Source of the DNA: Streblospio benedicti
Lineage: Eukaryota > Annelida > Polychaeta > Spionida > Spionidae
Length of the DNA stretch: 64,000 nt
Direction: 5' to 3'
NCBI GenBank assembly: GCA_019095985.1
Contig: CM032664.1
Location: 27,034,082-27,098,081 of the forward strand
This document shows positions 34,440-46,391 of this stretch, piece after piece. The translations under genes were made by a program, and so were the position numbers. How positions within the stretch are numbered: the first letter of the stretch is position 1; every line of letters starts with the position of its first letter. The notes under the pieces are model-generated. The model searched no databases. It had not been told where the DNA came from and saw only the letters and a program-made list of their open reading frames with translations.

Positions 34440-36237
34440 GTACAAAAGCGTAGCATGTCTTTCATAAGTCGTACCACTTGCGTTATGAACAGTCGACAAA
34501 TGACATCATTTCAAGATCAACCAAAAAGGAAAATATTTTTCAAAGTAAAGGAATATCATTGTTAATCTTGTAAAAACTTCCTTACAAATTAAGGTGGAGA
34601 CTAACACAAAGTAGTCTTGTTACAATCTTATTTTACAGATAGGGTCTCCGGGGACCTAGAAGAAGACACAGGCCATCATTAAAGGTTATCTTGTAAAAAC
34701 TTTCTTTCAAATTAAGGTAGTCTTGTTACCCTTTTTTTACAGATAGGGTCTCCGGGGGTCTATTGTATAAGAATACAATGAAATTTAGATAATCGTGGTT
34801 GGATTTCAACTTATCGGCCTGAAGAATGTGCACTGAAGATTTTTGTTCACACAATCTTTGGCCTTCATTGATAAGAGACTTTTTTGTGTTTGTTGAAGTG
34901 GCTTCGAACAGATATTTGGCCTAAAAGGAGACATTTATTGATATATATATGTTACATGTATGTCGCACTGTAATTATGTATTCATAGAAATCCACTTCAC
35001 CAGCAACACATAACCCTTTATTACTTTTACGCGCACACACACACACACATATATATATAGTGTAGTATGCAGTTTTATCAACATAAAACATAACTACTGT
35101 CTTATGTAATACTCATGTGGTAGTAGTATGCATTTATCAACAAAAAATAACTACTGTCTTATGTAATACTCATGTGGTAGGCCAATGCAAAGAACAATGA
35201 ATTGCTATACACAAGTGATTTAAATAGCAGACATTTATTCATGAAGATGCACACCAACAATACAAGCCCCTTTTTACTTTGATGCTGCAAATTGGGCCAA
35301 AGAAGGAACTTTCAGGAAGTTCTACCGTAAAGATGTGTAAGTTAAAAATGACTTTTCTTGTGTAGTGCTAGAGAAGTTAAGTTTGAATATATGGACTTTG
35401 AATTTATCTCAAGTTAATCATATTGGTAGATTTTTTGGGATACATTTTGTGTTCTTACAATTCGTTCTCTATTGAATAAAGTTGATCATTGAACCATTTT
35501 GATATGCCAGCTTTTCTTATATCAGATCTCCCATCTCCTACACTGCATGGCGATCTATGCATATAGCTATTGGGTTCGGGTAAGGAGAGGAATGTTATGA
35601 AATGGAAAAATTTACCCGAACACAATAACTACCCTCCACACGTTCCACACTAATTGTCTCTATATTCAGGTAAGTAGTTCGCAAGTAAGCTGAGGAATCC
35701 TGGGATAGCAATGATTGTTTTGCCATGAGAAAATACGACGAGCAGAAGTGAGAAACGATTGATTAGACACATGCCACATGGTCACTCATCATTCTGATTT
35801 CACATGACAATGTGCAGAAAACTGGTCATAAATGCAGTATGTTCAAAGTACAGAAATGGTTGTATAGGTTTATGAGCTTTATCTTTGGCAAAGGTCAATG
35901 TCCAATATTAATTATTGCTTTTATGACTCATATAGTTAATCACATATTGTATTGACAGCAATAGTCAAAATACCCAATTGTTGATAATGTTTTTAAAAAC
36001 ACACAAAATGATTGGAGAAAGAAAACCCCACCTACACCATAATATTAAACTATGCCGAACACAATTGATCTCATAAGTATACATCACATTATGTAATGCA
36101 TTTTAAACTTCAGGTCTCCTCAAGCGTGGCATACTTCCTTTTTCCCACACTTTTTCATATTTAGCATTGAAGCATACATTTATTTACTTTATGTTGAGTA
36201 GAAATATAAGCGAGGTTACAAAATAAAGGATATCACG
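34440..36237. other. Intergenic repeats before the WSC-EGF gene
   Basis: It contains two degenerate copies of a block ending in AGATAGGGTCTCCGGGG (about 34565-34765), a segment at 34775-34920 related to 42885-43020, a CA run at 35031, and a tandem duplication of about 52 bp around CTACTGTCTTATGTAATACT (35080-35180). I see no gene. Confidence 0.55.
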
Positions 36238-39200
36238 ATGAACCAGGTTACTGTTATGGTTTTCTTTACATTTTCAAGTTGCATGTACGGGTCAAATGCT
36301 GTAGGTAAGTGTTATCTGAATCTTTAGACATACGGCATACTTGTCATATACACTGTTCAATGAAAACAAACGCGATTCATTTTTCTGTGATATGACACCG
36401 GCTAGATAAATACAAAGAGGCCGACTCTATTAGGTAACGATCATAAATAATGATACCGGGGGGGGGGGGGGCGCTGAACTTTTTTTTATCACGCTACGGT
36501 ATATTTTTTCAAACATTTTCTTTTAGCAATGCAATGACTATATAGGTAAAAACGTTTAGGGGGGGGGGGGGGGTTCACTCAACTGTTTAAAATGTTGATG
36601 GGGGGGGGGTCGGTTAACTTTTTCTTCGAGCCCCAAAAAATGGACGACCCCACGGTATCGTCATTTATGTTCGTTCCCTTACAACTTTTAAGAGTCGGCT
36701 GTCTGCCAACCCACTAGGCAGAACACGCACCCTCCGTCATTCACGTATTGCCTCATCAGAGCAGGGCAGTCGCCATAACTGAGGCTGTTTTTTGTGGATT
36801 AACGAGCCACAGCCAGAACCAGACAAAAACACCCCTGAAGATACCATTTTGTATATTAGCCTCACATATATGAATGATGAACACTGAACAATGTCCGTTA
36901 TCTAGCATTCGGCTTTTATATTGATGCTTATTAATTATATTATACAGGGATTGTACAAGAAACATATTATGGCTGTTACGAGGACAGTGATAGAAGAGCT
37001 TTCCCATACCTTCAAGGTCGGGTCAACTCAGTAGATAGGTGTATGACAGTGTGTCGTGAGGATGGATACACATTTGCTGGTCTACAGGTAACGTTATAAT
37101 CTACAGTTTAATTCTAATGGTCATGCCATTGGAGATACTTTCAAATGATGATCATGTAGAAACCTTTGGTCAATCACCCTCATTCATGCATGTAGTCACA
37201 TGCACATGCTACGTGAGTATTTTCACACTGCAGCACGGCGGTGAGTGTTGGTGTGGAGAGGAGGGCTACAGCAAATATGGGATCGTGTACCACTGTTATG
37301 ATAACCTGTCAAATAAATGCGCAAGTGCCGAGATCAATGTGTGTGGCGGCACCTGGGCAAATAGCGTGTTTAAAGGTAGCCTAAAACGTATTAATAACAA
37401 TATTTCTAGACAAAAGCATACTAGTAAAAGCCGTATCATATAGTAATACTCTGTTTTAGTTCATTAACGCGTCGTTTGAAACACAGTTTCACTCTAAGTT
37501 CCATGGTAGAAAAGGTATTACAATAGCTTGAACAATATACACGTGTTGTATGAAATAAATAAAAATGGGTTACACACTTGTTACTATGATTATTACACGT
37601 AAGGTAAAGAGACACTGAAAAAATCAATCCATAACTATTTTCATTTTCATATATATGCTAGAACACAGTATCTTGTTTCGTAAAATGTAATTATTATAGT
37701 GATAGAATATTTCATTCCATCTTCTTACTGCATAGAAAAAAGTGTCAATTTTATATATAAATAATGGGGAAAACCGCGACCATTATGTTTAAAACCCAAA
37801 TAAAAAAATATAACTTCACAACTCCATGACTTTCCTGACCCCCCCTCTCCCCCTGATATTTTCATTAAATGAAAAAAAAATCAACTTCACATTGTAGTAT
37901 GCGTAGGGAACTTCTATGGCAGTGACTGTAGTGAGGAGAACCAAGCTTGTGGTAACCGCGGGGCTCACGTCAGCGGGGCGTGTCTGTCCAAGTGTCCCCC
38001 GGGGTGGACGGGAGGTGCTTGTGACCAGGGTATGTATGTAATTATTAAAATCTGATATGCGTAGGATTTTATATTTTAGTCTTTTAATATTATCGCCACA
38101 AGTATCATGAGTTGATTTCTTATAAGAAAGTGCAAATATATAATAAACATACAAGGAAAAAATGGTTAAACCACTGAAAAAGAAATGTTTTTGTTCATTT
38201 TCAGAATGTGCCGTAGGCAAATTTGGCCCAAACTGTGAGGGAGACTGTGGAGATCGATGTTGGAACAGCAAGTGTGATTCCAAGATAGGTTATTGCCTGG
38301 ATGGATGTAAAGCTGGACTCCAGGGGCCATTCTGTCTCACTTGTAGGTGCCAAATATTGTAAACTGTGTTATAGTCTGCAAATAGATTTCCGAGAGATGA
38401 AAAAAATATCAGGTTCCCTCATCATCTCCATTTTCAATTATGCATATATACAATAAAAACTGGAATGCACATGAAAGTGTAATGTCGAAGTTTATAAAGT
38501 TTATAGTCAACTATCCAGCAGTACTGCTCAGTCGACTCATTTACACCAGGTCATTGTCATTGCTCATATTGATTTTTACTTTTCTCAACTCCCTGGGGAG
38601 TATACAACACTGTCCGCACACACCACTTGCTGCTGCACCCACCAACATACCCGACCGGGAATTGAACCCACAACCTTCTGGTCACGAGTCCAACTCTCGG
38701 CCACAGAAGCATACAATTATAAGCTTTATGCATTGTAATATAACCTTACTGACCTTTATGATAAGCCTGCCAGGGATCTACCTCCAAACCCACGGGCCCG
38801 TGTCCATTCTGCGGTCACTGTAAGGACTCTGTGTGCGCCGGGTCTGGAGGTGACTGCTACTACCAGTGTCCCAGAGAATGGCAAGGAGATGTGTGTCAAG
38901 GTAGGAATTATGAAGTTTAACTTACACTAACTAAATCTTATGTAAGAGTATATTATTACACTAAGTTTTCGTACACAATGATGTACTTTATATTTTTCAA
39001 TCTTACTTGACAAAAACTTAATTCTATTATCTAAGTTGAAAACAAACATAGTTTATATAATATGTATTCAGAAAACAAATGCATTTAAACCAGCACAGTA
39101 TTCATTTCAGATTGTGATTATGATCTGTGGGGACCTAGATGCCAAAACAACTGCTCGGTGAACTGTGTATCATCTTGTGATGCTACAAATGGACATTGCT

Positions 39201-40035
39201 TTGGTGGATGTAAACTTGGATATCACGGAGACAGATGTGATATGAGATGTCCCACGAACTGTCCTGATAACCAATGTACTCAAGAGGATGGTTATTGCTT
39301 GTCATGTGATTTGGGTATCTATGGCCATACATGTGACAAAACGTGTGGAAAATGCTCTCATGAAGGTTGTAGCTTCCCTAATGGTGAATGCAATGAGTGT
39401 ATCCCAGGTTATTATTCTTCAAACTGTGATCAGCCTTGTCCAGAGGGTTGTTCACTAGAAGGATGTGACCAAACCTCTAGTAAATGTTTAAGCTGTACCG
39501 CTGTGAAACTATGGCAAACTATGGCATTGTGACCAACCATGTGGTCACTGCTCTGAAAGGTCAGTGCAACATCACAGACGGTATCTGTTCCCCCGTGTGT
39601 TGTAGGATTTTATGGTGAAACATGTAACATCACCTGCCCAGCTGATGGATGCAATGGATGTGACCAATTATCATCCTGTTCCTGTCTTGGATGTAGAGAG
39701 GGATATTTTGGAGATGTGTGCACCCTGAGATGTCCATATAATTGTATTCGAAACATTTGTAACACAAGCACAGGCACGTGTATTGGTGGCTGCAAGACAG
39801 GATTCCATGGTGATACTTGTGATGTTGACTGTTCTAATTGCTCCAAAGGCCTGTGTGACAATAACGCGAAATGTCTTCACGGCTGCAAAAAGTGGTCTTT
39901 ACAGGAATGAACTGTGACACAGGTATGGCGTTAAAATGATATAGTAATTGCATTTGAATGCTTAGTGATATGCAACACAGACAGAAAGACAGACAGACAG
40001 ACAGACAGACAGCCAGACAGACAGACAGACAGACA

Positions 40036-40100
<65 letters not shown>

Positions 40101-40664
40101 ACATCTCTTACACTCTTTTTAACTGTAACTCATGTGTTTACTACAGTACCAAGATGATACATATATGAACACCCTTCAACAAAAGTTCATTCATTCATTC
40201 ATTCATTCATTGATTCATTCATTCATTCTTCACATTCATCCAATTCATCCATTCATTCATCCATTCATTCATTCATTCATTTTCATTCATTCATTCATTC
40301 ATTCATTCATTTGCTTGTTCATTCATTCATTCATTCATTCATTCGCCTCACCTCGCCTGCGCCTCGGTTCGGAGACATCTGGGTCATTCGGCGACTGCAG
40401 GTTCTTAGATTTTCATATCAACCTCAACTTCATGCATTATCTAGCACAAAATGACTGGATTTGCACACCGTGATATAGTGTTTCTTCTATCCCAGCGTGC
40501 TCTGCGGGCACGTTCGGCGTTAACTGCAGCGTGCGGTGTCACTGTGCGGGCGAGCGGCATGTGATGCCGTCAGTGGACGCTGTGACGAGGGTTCGTGTGA
40601 GGACGGATGGACCGGACATGCCTGTGAAGTACCTGATACGACAAATGAGTTGAGGGTGGAATGA
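36238..40664 (+). CDS. Secreted WSC domain plus tandem EGF-like repeat protein, with frame breaks
   Basis: Exons: 36238-36304 (signal peptide, MNQVTVMVFFTFSSCMYG), 36948-37087, 37234-37375, 37898-38029, 38205-38342, 38766-38900, 39111-39922, 40496-40664. Exons 2-3 form a WSC domain (YYGCYEDSDRRAFPYL, CREDGYTFAGLQ, GGECWCGEEG). Later exons give laminin-like/MEGF-type EGF repeats with regular CxxGxxG spacing and phase-1 borders. No membrane segment is visible, so the product is probably secreted. Exons 1-6 and the first part of exon 7 are open. The frame then breaks near 39515, 39560, 39600 and 39898, and once in exon 8 near 40563, where a single-base change would keep the Cys pattern going. 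Either base errors close to the assembly gap or early decay explains this. The gene resembles MEGF/SREC proteins, but the WSC front end sets it apart. Confidence 0.88.
38510..38710 (-). mobile_element. tRNA-derived SINE in intron 5 of the WSC-EGF gene
   Basis: On the minus strand the head reads CTGTGGCCGAGAGTTGGAC (A-box-like), then GGTTGTGGGTTCAATTCCCG (B-box-like), followed by about 130 bp of unrelated body. The A-box spacing suggests a Ser/Leu-type tRNA ancestor. Confidence 0.75.
39980..40100. repeat. GACA and CA microsatellites
   Basis: A (GACA)n run is followed directly by about 30 CA units, inside intron 7 of the WSC-EGF gene. The long Cys-Val frame on the minus strand comes from it. 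Confidence 0.97.
40183..40345. repeat. TTCA/ATTC microsatellite
   Basis: A long imperfect (ATTC)n tract in the same intron. It produces a His-Ser-Phe frame with no gene value. Confidence 0.95.
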
Positions 40665-40738
40665 TCTGCTCATGTATGAAATATCAATCACGATCTTTGT
40701 TTGCTCAATAGAAACATTTTCAAAGTTGTGATTGATAG

Positions 40739-40838
40739 NNNNNNNNNNNNNNNNNNNNNNNNNNNNNNNNNNNNNNNNNNNNNNNNNNNNNNNNNNNNNN
40801 NNNNNNNNNNNNNNNNNNNNNNNNNNNNNNNNNNNNNN
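40739..40838. other. Assembly gap
   Basis: A run of 100 N just after the WSC-EGF gene, so sequence may be missing here. Confidence 0.99.
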
Positions 40839-41039
40839 AATTAAAAGATGGGCAATGTCAGGTCAAGTACATGTCCTGGCAAATAACATTTTGGATCAAA
40901 TTGTATTTTATAAGAGGAAGTGAGAACTGCCATGTTTTATGTGGAAAGATATTAAAATGTTTTTTTTTGCCTTAAACAGTATATTATTTATACCTTTTTA
41001 CATGTATTATTTTGATAAATAAATCATTATTTTATATCA

Positions 41040-41215
41040 ATAATGTCTTCATGCCACGGGACGTTATGTCTGATGGTCAGAGCCCTTGAAAACACGGAAC
41101 ACTTTATCTACCATAGAAAACGATGGATATCATCATTAATCAACTCACGGGACGCCACGGGACGTTATGTACGATGTGTACCGTCCCGTGGTCCGTTCCG
41201 TCCCGTGTTTTAGTA
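41040..41215. repeat. GGGACGTTATGT repeats
   Basis: CCACGGGACGTTATGT occurs twice (about 41055 and 41156), with CGTCCCGTGG-type inverted blocks just after the second. It is a small repeat of unknown origin between two convergent genes. Confidence 0.5.
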
Positions 41216-41369
41216 TTAGGCTCAAAAATACGTTTTCAACATATTTTGTTTGGATTTTTTTGTATTTTTGTAAGAGGTCATAGCAAAAGGAGTTATAATT
41301 GTACTTTTTTTATTGCATAGGAAACTAGTCTTGTCTTCGACAATTACGAAACATTGTAATACTTTGTAA

Positions 41370-42847
41370 TTACATCTTTGACAGACGTACAAGGTCCAAA
41401 ATATACTGAGTAAAAACCTTTTCTTTCTGTGCCTCTGGTACTCCTGTTATTTCAATGACTTTGTCAATGTCGATGCTTCTAGTAAAATCATCGTTGGGAG
41501 AATTCAACCACAAGTAAATACCCGCGTCATGAAAAGCAAGATTTCGTAACTGTAGAATAAAGTGCGACAAAAAAGTTGTCATGTCACAGACTCCATATGT
41601 TGTGATATTACAACTAGTGCCATTAGCACATCTGAGGTTTCTACCAACAGACAGACACTTCATGCCTCCATTTTCTACCGTATTACCTAGAATCACTGCC
41701 GGTTCACGTCCAAAGAACAGTTCCTCTACATTACTTTCTAATAACTCATACATTTCCGAATGTGAACATACAATGCCATTTGGGAAAATGCGTCGTTTGT
41801 TTGTTTCACGTTGAATAATCATCTTTTTGAAATCCAGACGTGTTAGCTTCCGAATTGAGGCCAATGGTAAATCTGTAAAGTTAGAAGGATTCATAATCTG
41901 CTGTAGAGATTTGTTGTCAATGGGCTTCTCAAATCCCCAGCCGTGCTGAAAATATAAATTTCAACTAATATAAACTGATTGCCATAATTATGATTGCTTC
42001 CAATAACGTGGAATCAACAAGTGTTTAATTTATATTCTATTTGATTTGTGCGTATTGATTCATTGTTTTTATATCAACTTGGGTGTTTACCAAAGCACAA
42101 ATTTTCCTGTGTACGTCTTGAGGTCTGGAGTCAAAGAATTGTGTGTGAATGGAAGCTATTCGAATAAAATTTCTTAGCAAAGGAAACTTTCTTCTAGAAT
42201 CTTCCCACGTGAGCTTTCTGAGCATATGTTGTACACCTTTGCCTTCATACTGCTTCAGTGTTCTCGCACTTTCCCCAATAAAGGTTCTTCCCTCATCCAC
42301 AATGTACGATGAAATTGCGCCAACCTGAGTATTAATTGAAAATGATAAGCCCCTCAAAATGAAATATACCGCATACTCTGTTAATTTCATCACTAAAATG
42401 TACCAAATACGGTTCATCCAGTAAACCTAAAATGCTCATGTCTATGAAATAGAAACAACACCAGCTGCCTTTCCAGAAGAATATTATAGTTGAGGTTTTT
42501 AAAATTCTGATTTGCTTCTAACTGCAAGTTGAAAAATAAGTTAGAAATGTGGAACTTACAATTTCTTCACCACAAGTAGCTACATGCACCAATCGGAGTG
42601 GGTCTTTGAGGTATTGAAGGAAGTAATAAGGTAAAATATCGAATCCATTGAACACACCGTCACATAGCTTTTGTATGCGAGGAAGATCTTCTGCTGTTGC
42701 CAGGCGTGGAGAAATAGCATTCCTATCAAAAAAGCCAGATCCATGCAAAATTAATTATAAAGAGAAATCAAGACCCAGAAACAGTGTAGAAGTAATTATA
42801 CCAATATATGAATGTACTCACACATTTCCTTGAACACTTGATGACAT
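41370..42847 (-). CDS. Histidine N-acetyltransferase-like GNAT protein, 4 exons
   Basis: Exons in transcript order: 42847-42822 (MSSSVQGN plus two bases), 42722-42560, 42324-42091, 41945-41370. Splice borders are GT-AG, phases match, and the sum is 332 residues. The N-terminal GNAT fold reads RLATAEDLPRIQKLCDGVF, LPYYFLQYLKDP, VGAISSYIVDEGRTFIGESA and the acetyl-CoA loop region KQYEGKGVQHMLRKL. The C-terminal half (FPLLRNFIRIAS, ICSHSEMYELL-like) matches the layout of NAT16/fish histidine N-acetyltransferase, which makes N-acetyl-histidine. Assignment rests on family layout; the substrate is inferred. The 26-nt first exon is a prediction from an ATG, phase and donor GTGAGT. AATAAA on the minus strand at 41313-41308 fits the poly(A) signal. 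Confidence 0.82.
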
Positions 42848-42884
42848 CCTACAGTTAGTGTTATATTAAAAGTAAAAATACAAT

Positions 42885-43185
42885 GAAATTAGGATAAGTG
42901 TGGTTGGATTTCGACCTATCGGCCTTGACAATGTGCAGTGAAGATCTTTGTTCACACAATCTTTGGCCTTCATTGATAATAGACTTTTTTGTCTTGTTGA
43001 AGTGGCGATGTATATGTGTAGAAACAGTAAAATCATGAATGTGATTATGACAATGTCAGGTCAAGTAAATGTACTGGTAAATACCATTTTAGATCAAGTT
43101 ATATTTTTCAAGAGGAAATGAGATCTGGCATATTTTATGTGGAGAGATCTGAAATTGTTTTTTGCCTTTTATAGTATATCATGTA
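42885..43185. repeat. Dispersed repeat pieces upstream of the acetyltransferase gene
   Basis: 42885-43015 matches 34775-34920 in the same orientation (shared CACACAATCTTTGGCCTTCA). 43050-43185 matches 40848-41000 (shared AATGTCAGGTCAAGTA). No coding sequence. Confidence 0.65.
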
Positions 43186-43794
43186 TATACTTTCAGGCAA
43201 CAAACGCTCCGATTCGCTCTCCGGCAAAAGTGTAACACGAAAGCGCCACACGATAATTTAAAGCTGGCGTATATGCAACTAATGTTCGTAAATCTCTTTA
43301 GCTTATTTTTCAAAAATTACTCGACGAAATTAGATAAATGAGAGCTCGTTGGAAAGCTCTTTCAATACGCTTTTAATCAATTTCAATACATAGTCAATAA
43401 AATTATAAACTTCCAACTAGCCAATGTTATGCATTCTGTATACATGAAATAGATTAGGTGCACACTAATAGATAGTAGACTTTTTTACTGCAAGACAATG
43501 CAGAGGGGGTATTCGAGTCAAAAAGGTCATGAATCAATATATATATACTTGAATCCTAAAGAATGAGACCCAGTTCATCATTGTAGGTGATTGCGTGAAT
43601 ATTTGTTAATAAATTATGGTGGCAAATAACACATAGTAGTCTTGTTACACTTCTGTTCAAACTTAGTGTCTTCTGGGATCTATTGGTGTTAAAATGGGTC
43701 ATATCACAAATCTTGTATAGAATGGGTCATCAATCAATACATATACTAGAATCCTTTAGAGTAACATTATCTACCTCTTTTTACATATATAATG

Positions 43795-44340
43795 CAAGTT
43801 TTTGCTTGTAGAAAATAGCAGTGTGCAAGATACAATAGACATCAATTGGAAATTACTAATGTACAAATCATTAATTGATTTAGTTATTTATTTTACGCAT
43901 GTCACATAGTATTATAACAATTTTATAAAAAGGAAAAAAACATAATTCTATAATATATTGTAACCAGCCCACCAGGGCTTATAAATCATCATATGTAATT
44001 AATAGTTAATAATTAATAATGCTCTCATGGTACCTAAGTAACAATTAAATTTTTCTGTCACATTGAGAAAATTTAAATTATTACCTACGTACCATGAGAG
44101 CATTATTAATTATCAACTATTAATCATATACGGTGACTTATAAGCATTGGTAGGGCTGGTTACAATATATAATAGAATTATGTTTTTTCCTTTTTGTAAA
44201 TTGTTATAATACTAAGTCACATTCATAAAATAAATAACTAAATCTATTAATGATTTGTACATTAGTAATTTCCAATTGATGTCTATTATATCTTGCACAC
44301 TGCTATTTTCTACAGACAAAAACTTGTATTATATATACCA
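43795..44340. repeat. Fold-back repeat with both arms, copy 2
   Basis: The outer arms (about 43795-43965 and 44160-44340) pair through AATTGGAAATTACTAATG/CATTAGTAATTTCCAATT. The inner arms pair through GTAACCAGCCCACCAGGGC and TACCATGAGAGCATTATT. Nearly the whole element is paired. Confidence 0.8.
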
Positions 44341-44599
44341 TGTAAAAATATTTAGTTAACGGTTGTGAGACTATACACTGACTGTTGGTGTGCACAATCC
44401 ACATATGGCACTAATACATCTTAATCAATGGAAACAGACTAGATTAAAATAAAGTAACAGGCCATCATCATTGTGGAAATAAAAGTATGCTATCTAGTGT
44501 AAAGCTATATAATTGATCATATCATATCATATCCTTGAATGTGTTCATCTGTTAGAATACATATAATTGATCATGACCATGATGATGGCATGGGAAGGA

Positions 44600-45200
44600 A
44601 AGGGGGCAGTCCGCCAGGAGGGGGAAAGAGAGGACTGTTAGTTGGCTAGGAGGGTGAAACAGTTAGTCAGATAGACGGGGGAAGAGGGCCCTGTTAGTCA
44701 GCTAGGACGGGGAAAGAGGGGGCTGTTAGTCCACTAGAGGGAGGAAAGATTTGGGGGAAGAGGGCCTGTTAGTCGCTAGGAGGGGAAAGAGGGGGCTGTT
44801 AGTCAGCTAGGAGGGGCAAAGAGGGGGCTGTTAGTCAGCTAGAGGGGAAAGAGGGGGCCTGTTAGTCAGCTAGGAGGAAAGAGGGGGGCTGTTAGTCAGC
44901 TAGGAGGGCAAAGAGGGGGCCTGTTAGTCCGCTAGGAGGGGGAAAGAGGGGGCTGTTAGTCCGCTAGAGGGGAAAAATAGGGCCTGTTAAAGCTAGGAGG
45001 GGAAAGAGGGGCTGTTAGTCAGCTAGGAGGGGCAAAGAGAGGCCTGTTAGTCAGCTAGAGTGGGAAGAGGGGGAAAGGGGGGCCTGTTAGTCAGCTAGAG
45101 GGGCTGTTAGTCAGGAGGGGCAAAGAGGGGCCTGTTATCAACTGGGAGAGGGGGGGAAAGAGGGGGCTTTTTATCAACTAGGACAGGGAAAGAGGGCTGT
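44600..45200. repeat. Minisatellite, period about 32 bp, copy 2
   Basis: Same unit as 33005-33525 (GGAAAGAGGGGGCTGTTAGT, then CAGCTAGGA), more irregular and slightly longer. Confidence 0.9.
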
Positions 45201-46391
45201 TAGTCATCTATGATCATTTCTTCGGAATTGGCCATACCTGTTTGGTATACCTGTTTGATGCTGCTTCATTGGCTATTTCTTGTGTAAGAATTTCATTACA
45301 ATATGTCACTGATTTTAGTTTCTCCTGAATCAAAATTTTTTTTACTCTAGATGCATAATCAGCGTGTGCTACTAACATTGTTCAACCTTCTATGAAGATT
45401 GCTCATTTCAACATTTTGTGGTAGATCATCTCCAATTGTGTGACACATGTTTTCTTTTCAATGTTTGCTATTATGCCTGCCATTGAGTTTTGGGATTTGT
45501 TCATACTTCGTTTGAGACACATACCCATAGGAACAACACAGAAATTCTTGTTTGAAAGTTATACTACAAATTTCTCTTCCTATAAACTTCTATAAACCTC
45601 TGGTGATGCATCTGTCAACATTCTTATATCTTCAATATACAGTGATGCCCATCTCAGAAAATTAGTATGATCACGCGTAGCAAACCAGCAAACCACAGGG
45701 GAATCTGTTGAAGACTATTGAGATGTAACTCCCAGTTCGCCTATCATGTCATGGGACACTTTACATTATATTGCGCACATGTTTCAATGTCTGCGACAGA
45801 TGAGTTAAAAAGATCTGTACAAAAGCGCGCGCTGGTAGCATGTCTGACAGTTGACACTTTCATAATTTTATTATTAACTTCTTTTACGTTACCTTTTACG
45901 TTATATGGACTTTTAGTCTGATACAAATAAATAAATAAAAATAAATAAATAAAGTAGAGAGGTTATATTGTTGTATCATTTTAATTTCGCTGCTCGAAAC
46001 TGAAAATATTTCATTTCACCCCCTGCAAGAGATTAGTTACGCAGATACGCAGATTCGCGCCGTGTAGATTCGCCTCTAATAATCTGATGGAGAGCACAAA
46101 TAAATCTCCGTGTATCGCATGCCACGTCAGCGTAAAGAATCAGCCCGCAGTCTGTGCAAGCTCACCTGTCTCTAGGTTCATCCATAATGAATGCTGTACA
46201 TGCTCTATCTGTCACGGGAAGATTGCTTTCTTATTTGTACGGTCTGGCTACATTTCCCCATGGCTTAGGACAGAGTAGAACACAAAGACTTTCCTACCCT
46301 GAATATAAATACTGCAATGCAAAAATGATACCTGCTTAGGAGGTTTGATGGAGTAGTTATTTAGAATTCTATGATATTGTGAACATTTAAT

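Larger units (their letters stand above)
31885..34440. repeat. Dispersed module, copy 1, with minisatellite
   Basis: Its parts recur at 43190-45835. The block 31890-32255 recurs inverted at 43193-43530, while 32395-34030 recurs in the same orientation at 43960-45738. The 45.7-kb copy then jumps to sequence equivalent to 34355. Read on the minus strand, about 34000-33650 gives RDRTNFLRWASLYLEDIRML and a Cys/Met-rich continuation, like the middle part of the protein family seen in the 24811-26908 element. Confidence 0.7.
43190..45835. repeat. Dispersed module, copy 2, with minisatellite
   Basis: Counterpart of 31885-34440. The first block (43193-43530) is inverted relative to copy 1 and the rest is direct. 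It contains the fold-back at 43795-44340, the minisatellite at 44600-45200, and a minus-strand protein remnant of the same uncharacterised family at about 45715-45290. Confidence 0.7.

Noticed and set aside
37816-38283. A 155-codon minus-strand ORF
   Set aside because: It overlaps two clear EGF exons on the plus strand and has no domain of its own.
39560-39606. A tiny intron (GT to AG) that would skip a frame break in the EGF exon
   Set aside because: At about 46 nt it is too short, and the skipped bases encode expected EGF residues (QCNITDGICSP), so an indel is the better explanation.
39834-40473. ORFs rich in Cys-Val, Thr-Asp-Arg-Gln or His-Ser-Phe
   Set aside because: They are translations of CA, GACA and ATTC microsatellites.
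46087-46278. A Cys-rich ORF with CIACH and CSICHGK, reminiscent of a LIM or zinc-ribbon
   Set aside because: Spacing does not fit a LIM domain, there are no supporting splice sites, and the stretch may be 5' UTR of the ankyrin gene.
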